From NCBI GenBank assembly GCA_905192625.1, contig CAJJLI010000140.1, positions 1 through 6,281 of the forward strand: a DNA stretch of 6,281 nucleotides, read 5' to 3'. This document shows, in pieces, positions 1 through 4,562 of the stretch; the stretch's first letter is position 1; every line of letters starts with the position of its first letter. The position numbers were made by a program, and so were the translations under genes. A model generated the notes under the pieces. That model saw nothing but the letters and a program-made list of their open reading frames with translations. It made no database searches and had not been told where the DNA came from. This stretch comes from an uncultured Clostridium sp. (GTDB lineage: Bacteria > Bacillota > Clostridia > Lachnospirales > Lachnospiraceae).

Positions 1-2
1 CT

Positions 3-1322
3 ACAATCGACAGCCCCTCAGCGGCGGCGGAACCGGATCCACTCGTCAGATTACCAACGTTCATACAGTGTGCTATAAATGCTTGTCCGAAACACGGTAG
101 AGTTTTAGTGCCAGAAGGAACGTATAAGATTACAAGTCTATTTTTAAAAAGCGATTTAAAATTAGAGCTTGCGAAAGGTGCAACACTTTCTGCGATTACT
201 GATCGTACGAAGTTCCCTATCTTACCTGGCATCATAGAAAGTTATGATGAAACGGATGAATATAATCTAGGGACTTGGGAAGGTAATCCGCTGGATTCGT
301 TTTCGGGAATTATTACAGGTATCAATGTTGAAAATGTTGAGATTACTGGTGAAGGAACAATTGATGGTTGCGCAAGCATAGATAATTGGTGGGAGAATCC
401 AAAAGTACGCCGTATTGCTTGGAGACCAAGATTAATCTTTTTAAATCATTGTAATCATGTAACAATGCAAGGTATCACAGTGAAAAACAGCCCAGCTTGG
501 AACATTCATCCTTATTTTTCAGATAACTTACGATTCATTGACTTAACAATTTTAAATCCAGCAGATTCTCCGAATACGGATGGACTTGATCCAGAGTCTT
601 GTTGCAATGTTGAAATCATAGGTGTTTATTTCTCACTTGGTGATGATTGTATCGCAATCAAATCCGGTAAGATCTATATGGGTGCTAAATATAAAAAACC
701 ATCTGAAAACTTAACAATTCGTCAATGTTGTATGAGAGATGGACATGGTTCCATTACCATTGGTAGTGAAATGGCCGGTGGAGTTAAGAATTTAGTTGTG
801 AAAGAGTGTCGTTTCCTTCATACGGATCGTGGTCTACGTATTAAGACAAGAAGAGGTAGAGGAAAAGATGCAATCATTGATGGTATCTTATTTGAAGATA
901 TTATAATGGATCATGTTATGACTCCAGTGGTAATCAACGGATTTTATTTCTGTGATCCAGATGGACATTCTGATTATGTTCAGAGTAAAGAGTTTCACCC
1001 AGTTGATGATAGAACTCCTTATCTAGGTGAACTTACTTTTAGAAACTTAGAATGTACAAATTGTCATGCGGCTGCAACTTACATGTATGGTCTTCCTGAG
1101 CAAAAGATTAAAAAAGTAGTACTTGATCATGTTTCTATTTCCTTTGCAAAAAATCCAAAAGCTGGTGTACCTGCAATGATGGATGGAGCAGATGAAACGA
1201 CTAGATTAGGTCTTTTTGCAAATAATCTTGAAGTTTTAGAGTTGAACCATGTAACGGTTGAAGGTCAAGAAGGCGAAGCTTTTATTACGGAAAATATTGA
1301 TAATTTAATAATTAATAATTAA
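3..1322 (+). CDS. GH28 polygalacturonase (pectinase), 5' end missing
   Basis: Family GH28 right-handed beta-helix enzyme, hydrolysing alpha-1,4 galacturonosyl linkages in homogalacturonan or rhamnogalacturonan fragments; exo or endo action cannot be told from this sequence. Numbering from the GTG at 108, all four GH28 motifs are present: NTDG (156-159), GDD (178-180), GHG (212-214) and RIK (244-246), giving the three catalytic aspartates D158, D179 and D180. The GTG at 108 is probably not the true start: the same frame is open to the window edge, and upstream codons encode TFIQCAINACPKHGRVLV, a typical GH28 N-terminal segment. The gene therefore begins outside the window, and a signal peptide cannot be judged. 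Upstream of about position 56 this frame no longer resembles GH28 (see findings). The TAA stop lies inside a 7-bp tandem repeat and a strong terminator follows. It is convergent with the GH43 gene. Family is very secure; exact substrate is not. Confidence 0.93.
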   Translation, partial: TIDSPSAAAEPDPLVRLPTFIQCAINACPKHGRVLVPEGTYKITSLFLKSDLKLELAKGATLSAITDRTKFPILPGIIESYDETDEYNLGTWEGNPLDSFSGIITGINVENVEITGEGTIDGCASIDNWWENPKVRRIAWRPRLIFLNHCNHVTMQGITVKNSPAWNIHPYFSDNLRFIDLTILNPADSPNTDGLDPESCCNVEIIGVYFSLGDDCIAIKSGKIYMGAKYKKPSENLTIRQCCMRDGHGSITIGSEMAGGVKNLVVKECRFLHTDRGLRIKTRRGRGKDAIIDGILFEDIIMDHVMTPVVINGFYFCDPDGHSDYVQSKEFHPVDDRTPYLGELTFRNLECTNCHAAATYMYGLPEQKIKKVVLDHVSISFAKNPKAGVPAMMDGADETTRLGLFANNLEVLELNHVTVEGQEGEAFITENIDNLIINN

Positions 1323-1338
1323 TAATTAATAATTAATA
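1307..1338. repeat. 7-bp tandem repeat (AATAATT) across the GH28 stop codon
   Basis: Four perfect copies of AATAATT occupy 1307-1334, followed by a partial AATA. The array encodes the last GH28 residues and its stop codon (1320-1322). Because the unit length is not a multiple of three and the unit junction contains TAA, the array carries stops in all three forward frames, and its complement does the same on the other strand. Gain or loss of a unit would change the C-terminus by only a few residues. Confidence 0.9.
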
Positions 1339-1371
1339 GCAGGCGTGTCTAAAGACTCTGCTATGATAGAT

Positions 1372-1419
1372 AAAAGAAGGGTATCCTATGCAACAGAAGC
1401 ATAGGATATCCTTCTTTTT
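1372..1419 (+). terminator. Rho-independent terminator after GH28, possibly bidirectional
   Basis: A 20-bp stem (1372-1391 paired with 1399-1418) closes a 7-nt loop AACAGAA. The only imperfection is one G-T wobble (1381/1409). The right arm ends in five T (1415-1419), and the left arm starts with four A, so the complement also ends in a T-run. It lies 50 bp after the GH28 stop. It could also stop minus-strand read-through about 200 bp beyond the GH43 stop codon. Terminator function is inferred from structure. Confidence 0.93.
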
Positions 1420-1621
1420 GTAGAAAAATAGTTTTTATAGAATTGACAATGCCTTATTTAATACGCAATATTCAAATACTTACTTAATTCCCAGTATCTA
1501 ATTACTAGTTATTAGTCGATATCCAAATGCGTATTTAATACATAATATTTATTATATAAGCTATAATAGATGAAATATGAATCCAAAAGCTAACTTTACT
1601 TCATTGCAGTTAAAATGGATT
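1420..1621. other. AT-rich convergent intergenic region, no gene seen
   Basis: This stretch lies between the GH28 terminator and the GH43 stop codon and holds no credible coding sequence. Two imperfect copies of a roughly 19-bp AT-rich segment sharing TATTTAATAC and AATATT lie at 1454-1472 and 1531-1549. A perfect but A/T-only inverted repeat, TATTATA-TAAGC-TATAATA, lies at 1550-1568. It has no T-run after it on the minus strand, so it is at best a weak terminator for GH43. A TTGACA at 1443-1448 has only a poor -10 partner. Confidence 0.6.
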
Positions 1622-3532
1622 TTAGTTTGCTTCATAAGTGAAAGAGGAGAATACTCCGTAAGTAGTAGATGCATCACCTGAGTAAGCATACATACCAACC
1701 ATTGCACCTGTAAAACGTTTTCCTTTACGAATACCTTCATCGCATATATAGTAAACGTTATCAAGAGTACCAAGTGATTTCTCTTCATTGTTATCAAGAC
1801 CATATATAAAGGTTCGTTTTAAGCCCTTAGTAACAATTTTTAAATCTATTTCTTTAAAATCTGGTAATACCTCGCTTAAAACAAGAGAGTCCGTATTACT
1901 TTCATCAATATGTTCAAAAACTTTTAATTCCAATCCCTTCTCTGTCTTAAATACTCCATATAATAAATAAGTATTTTCATCATAGTAACAAGTTAAACCA
2001 GTATGTTGTCCTACCTCCAATTTCGGTGAAAGGAGAGTGGCAGATGCAGTGAAGTTAAAATGCTTTTGTCTTATCAATAAAATATTTCTTGCATACATCG
2101 TACTAATAGAAGCTTTGCTTCCTTTGATGTGTAATTTATTTTCTTTTATTGTAATTCCATCAGCTTCTGGTGCTCTAGGGGTTACCCATTCTGCGTTTAA
2201 TTCATTTTGGCCGTTATAATTCGGATTCGCAGATTCGAAAATTGTTTCTGGTAAATTTGGTTTCTTTTGTAGTGTACTAGGTCCTTTTAAATTGTTTACA
2301 ATCGGCCAACCATCTGGTGTCCAAGTGATTGGATCAAGAGCTGTTTCTCTTCCAAGTAAGCTGTATTTACCATCAATCATTCTTCCACATAGATAAACGA
2401 TATACCATTCTCCATTCTGTGTTTGAACCGGTTTTCCATGTCCACATCTTTGTATTGGGGCTGTTTTATCTACCTGTGTCATAATAGGATTGTATGGGCA
2501 AGGTTCGTAATTACCAAACAATTCTTTGGATCTTGCTACGGTAATGCAATGGGATGGGCCAGTGCCACCTTCCGCCATGAATAAATAGTAATAGCCATCC
2601 TTCTTTAAGATATGAGGTCCTTCTGGTGCACGTTTATTATCACCGTAATAAAGAAGAGTTGCATCCGATAATTGTCTTGTACCATCGCTACTGATTTCAA
2701 AGATCCTCGCTCCTCGATTTAAAAGCATATAACGTTTACCATCATCGTCAGTAAATATGGAAGGATCGATACCGGCTTCATCAATGAAACTTGGCTCGCA
2801 ATATGGACCTTCTGGACGATCGGAGGAAACAACCATTTGTTTACGATAAACGGTTCCAGTATCGTTTAGGCGATAAGTTGCTGTGATATAAAAACGTTCA
2901 TTGTAGTATGAAATATCAGGAGCCCAATAACCACGGCCACCTTCTAGCTCATCGAGGTATGCCCAATCAGGATTTGTAATAGCATGTCCGATTACTTCCC
3001 AGTGAATTAAATCTTTGGAATGAGAGATTGGAATACATGGGAAATAAATAAATGAAGAGTTTACCATATAATAATCTTCACCAACTCGAATGATGGACGG
3101 ATCTGGATGCATTCCAGTTTGGATTGGATTTTTATACATATTTTGTAGAGAACATCCGAGGATTTCTTCAAAGTACGCTTCAATTTCATTATGTTTTAAA
3201 CTTGCTGCTAGTTCAAAAGGTGTTATTAAGTCCATATCACCAAGTACTGGGGACATTCCTACCTTTTCAACAAGATATTTTACCAACGGGAGGTTACCAG
3301 ACTCAACTGCATAATGAAGTATGCTTCTGTGATTTGGATCAAAGGTGTTAAAACTAGCACGTGAGTATTCTACGATATAACGAACAATTTCTAGATTACC
3401 AGTGAAAGCTGCAAAGTATGGCATCCAGACCCCAGATTCAGTATATGTTTCTATCATGTTTGGGTCGTTAATTAATAATTCTTTTACTTCGTTTAAGTTA
3501 GCTTCTTGTATTGCTTTTTCTAATAAATTCAT
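1622..3532 (-). CDS. Ankyrin-repeat/GH43 fusion: arabinofuranosidase or xylosidase-type glycosidase
   Basis: A 636-residue protein. Residues 1-128 form about four ankyrin-like repeats (approximately 2-33, 34-68, 69-101, 102-128; the clearest reads HRSILHYAVESGNLPLVKYL). A five-bladed GH43 catalytic domain follows from about 132, starting YKNPIQTGMHPDPSIIR. The three GH43 acidic residues are visible: general base D144 (HPDPS), pKa-modulating D256 (GIDPSIF) and general acid E304 (APEGPH). Residues about 430-634 look like the concanavalin-A-type C-terminal domain of GH43 xylosidases (GH43_C2), with VGQHTGLTCYYDENTYLL typical. Substrate is probably terminal alpha-L-arabinofuranosyl or beta-xylosyl residues on pectin side chains; family data cannot decide between them. 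No signal peptide is seen, so it should be cytoplasmic. The ATG at 3532 is supported by AGAGG six bases upstream. The gene lies 195 bp after CE12 on the same strand. The ankyrin block is unusual for GH43; the fusion is one uninterrupted frame. Confidence 0.93.
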   Translation of the reverse strand: MNLLEKAIQEANLNEVKELLINDPNMIETYTESGVWMPYFAAFTGNLEIVRYIVEYSRASFNTFDPNHRSILHYAVESGNLPLVKYLVEKVGMSPVLGDMDLITPFELAASLKHNEIEAYFEEILGCSLQNMYKNPIQTGMHPDPSIIRVGEDYYMVNSSFIYFPCIPISHSKDLIHWEVIGHAITNPDWAYLDELEGGRGYWAPDISYYNERFYITATYRLNDTGTVYRKQMVVSSDRPEGPYCEPSFIDEAGIDPSIFTDDDGKRYMLLNRGARIFEISSDGTRQLSDATLLYYGDNKRAPEGPHILKKDGYYYLFMAEGGTGPSHCITVARSKELFGNYEPCPYNPIMTQVDKTAPIQRCGHGKPVQTQNGEWYIVYLCGRMIDGKYSLLGRETALDPITWTPDGWPIVNNLKGPSTLQKKPNLPETIFESANPNYNGQNELNAEWVTPRAPEADGITIKENKLHIKGSKASISTMYARNILLIRQKHFNFTASATLLSPKLEVGQHTGLTCYYDENTYLLYGVFKTEKGLELKVFEHIDESNTDSLVLSEVLPDFKEIDLKIVTKGLKRTFIYGLDNNEEKSLGTLDNVYYICDEGIRKGKRFTGAMVGMYAYSGDASTTYGVFSSFTYEAN

Positions 3533-3538
3533 AGAGGA

Positions 3539-3543
3539 CCTCT
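3539..3543 (-). promoter_or_regulatory. Shine-Dalgarno site of the ankyrin-GH43 gene
   Basis: On the minus strand AGAGG lies six bases before the ATG at 3532. It supports translation starting at the first ankyrin repeat rather than at a later methionine, so the ankyrin block is part of the translated enzyme. Confidence 0.75.
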
Positions 3544-3623
3544 TTCTAATTGATATATTGTTTATTTACTAAACTATTTACACAAAAATATATGAATGAA
3601 TCAAGGTTATGTAAAATAGTTAC

Positions 3624-3678
3624 TTACCAAAGCGACCGCGCTCGCATTAAAAACTATTTACCAAAGCGACCGCGCTCG
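3624..3678. repeat. Two copies of a GC-rich 21-bp direct repeat upstream of GH43
   Basis: Identical 21-bp copies lie at 3624-3644 and 3658-3678, with a period of 34 bp. Each begins TTACCAAAG and ends CGCGCTCG, and contains the inverted repeat AGCG-ACCG-CGCT (3631-3642 and 3665-3676). The GC-rich core stands out from AT-rich surroundings. AAATAGTT at 3614-3621 and its complement AACTATTT at 3652-3659 flank the first copy, and AACTATTT recurs at 3572-3579. The copies sit about 90-145 bp upstream of the GH43 start. They could be operators or a dispersed intergenic repeat; function is unknown. Confidence 0.85.
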
Positions 3679-3727
3679 TTCATTGTCAATTACGACGGAA
3701 TTGCATTGTACATACTTAGAACAAAAA

Positions 3728-4447
3728 TTAATCCTTTAAAAGATTTGGATTCTCTTTTTCTAAATTCAAAGGGATCAAAAGATCTTCGTAGATACCACCA
3801 AGTTTACGCAATTCATTTGCAATGAGTTCAGCAAATGCAACAGCACCAGCATATTGTAAGTGGGTATTGTCTATTTTTCCATCTGGATAATTTTTATAAG
3901 CATCTTTTTCTAAATGCATAAAAAGTGGTTTACTTTTTTCGTCACCTAATTTTTGGATAAAGGATTTGCTTATTGTGCACAAGTCTATTACAGGAACATT
4001 CATTTCCTCACCAAGTGCTTTCATTGCATCTGGATAGTCTAAATGAGTATTGTCTATAAGTTTCTCATTTTCATCAAATAGTCGTCGGTATAAAGGCGTA
4101 ATAAGTACGGGATGTGCACTGTGTTTTCTAGCAACCTCTATAAAAAGTTTAAGGTTCTCTTGATAAGAGCCATAAGGTTTGGTATAACGCTTTTCATCTG
4201 GTTTTTCATCATTGTGCCCAAACTGAATGAATAAAAAGTCATCTTTACCGATTTCATTATCGATTGCATCTAATATTCCTTCTGCAATAAAACTTTTTGT
4301 GCTACGTCCATTTTCTGCTTTATTCACCATTTGGATATTTTTTTTCATGAATAGAAGAAAACCTTGACCGATGCCTGTTTGTGGGTAACTGGTATAATCG
4401 TTTTGCTTTACGGTTGAGTCACCAGCCCAAAAAATCTTGAGTGCCAT
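3728..4447 (-). CDS. CE12 rhamnogalacturonan acetylesterase (SGNH hydrolase, YesT/RhgT-like)
   Basis: Removes acetyl esters from rhamnogalacturonan-I fragments so that lyases and glycosidases can act. The 239-residue protein carries the SGNH/CE12 blocks in order: block I WAGDSTVKQ with nucleophile S11; block II ENGRSTKSF with G47; block III IQFGHNDEKP with N79; block V DNTHLQYAGA with D193 and H196 completing the triad. The frame extends eight codons upstream to an ATG at 4471, but CGGAGG lies seven bases before the internal ATG at 4447, and the protein from there (MALKIFWAGDST) fits the family, so 4447 is chosen. There is no signal peptide, so it is probably cytoplasmic, as proposed for B. 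subtilis YesT. A promoter and inverted repeat lie in the 115-bp gap upstream; the AraC-type regulator precedes it on the same strand. Family assignment is secure; the substrate is inferred from family and context. Confidence 0.93.
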   Translation of the reverse strand: MALKIFWAGDSTVKQNDYTSYPQTGIGQGFLLFMKKNIQMVNKAENGRSTKSFIAEGILDAIDNEIGKDDFLFIQFGHNDEKPDEKRYTKPYGSYQENLKLFIEVARKHSAHPVLITPLYRRLFDENEKLIDNTHLDYPDAMKALGEEMNVPVIDLCTISKSFIQKLGDEKSKPLFMHLEKDAYKNYPDGKIDNTHLQYAGAVAFAELIANELRKLGGIYEDLLIPLNLEKENPNLLKD

Positions 4448-4454
4448 ATAAAAT

Positions 4455-4459
4455 CCTCC
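4455..4459 (-). promoter_or_regulatory. Shine-Dalgarno site fixing the CE12 start
   Basis: A perfect GGAGG on the minus strand with a seven-base spacer to the ATG at 4447. The more distal ATG at 4471 has no comparable site, and using it would put this motif inside the coding region. Confidence 0.88.
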
Positions 4460-4485
4460 GTTAAAATTCATTTTAGTATCAGCGC

Positions 4486-4513
4486 TATCTATAGTAATAT
4501 GAAACTATAGATA
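4486..4513. promoter_or_regulatory. 9-bp inverted repeat, candidate operator in the CE12 leader
   Basis: TATCTATAG (4486-4494) and CTATAGATA (4505-4513) are perfect reverse complements separated by 10 bp. Each arm itself contains the palindrome CTATAG, with centres about 19 bp apart, roughly two helical turns. The element starts about 12 bp downstream of the predicted -10 box, so it would cover the transcription start and early leader. No T-run follows on either strand, so a terminator is unlikely. A repressor or activator site is the simplest reading, but the protein is unknown. Confidence 0.6.
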
Positions 4514-4524
4514 ACGTTGATTTC

Positions 4525-4553
4525 ATTATACTACATATCGCCTTTCATATAAA
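4525..4553 (-). promoter_or_regulatory. Sigma-A-type promoter for the CE12 gene
   Basis: On the minus strand a perfect TATAAT (4530-4525) is preceded, with a 17-bp spacer, by TTTATA (4553-4548), a 4-of-6 match to the -35 consensus. Transcription would start near 4518, about 70 bp before the CE12 ATG. The -35 box lies 10 bp after the regulator's stop codon, so CE12 and perhaps GH43 can be transcribed independently of the regulator gene. Confidence 0.65.
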
Positions 4554-4562
4554 GCAGGAATA

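Noticed and set aside
1441..1471. Possible forward promoter starting at TTGACA (1443-1448); the same 11-mer AATTGACAATG occurs inverted at 3681-3691.
   Set aside because: The best -10 partner is the weak CAATAT, and it would point into the 3' end of GH43; at the second site no -10 is found at the right spacing. The shared 11-mer may be chance in AT-rich DNA.
1561..1803. Minus-strand open frame of 80 codons overlapping the GH43 3' end.
   Set aside because: It is an out-of-frame shadow of the GH43 C-terminal domain, whose own frame matches the family.
3533..3543. AGAGG-T-CCTCT inverted repeat containing the GH43 Shine-Dalgarno site, considered as a translational switch.
   Set aside because: The arms are separated by a single base, so no hairpin can form in RNA; it is most simply explained by the RBS itself.
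3624..3678. CRISPR-like repeat-spacer-repeat arrangement.
   Set aside because: Only two copies with a 13-bp gap, too short for a spacer, and no cas genes in the window.
3550..3825. Forward-strand open frame of 91 codons over the 21-bp repeats.
   Set aside because: It overlaps the 3' end of CE12 on the opposite strand, translates the non-coding repeats, has no recognisable domain and no good RBS; it is a chance frame.
4448..4562. Riboswitch or attenuator in the CE12 leader.
   Set aside because: The leader is only about 70 nt, with one AT-rich inverted repeat and no T-run or known riboswitch motif.
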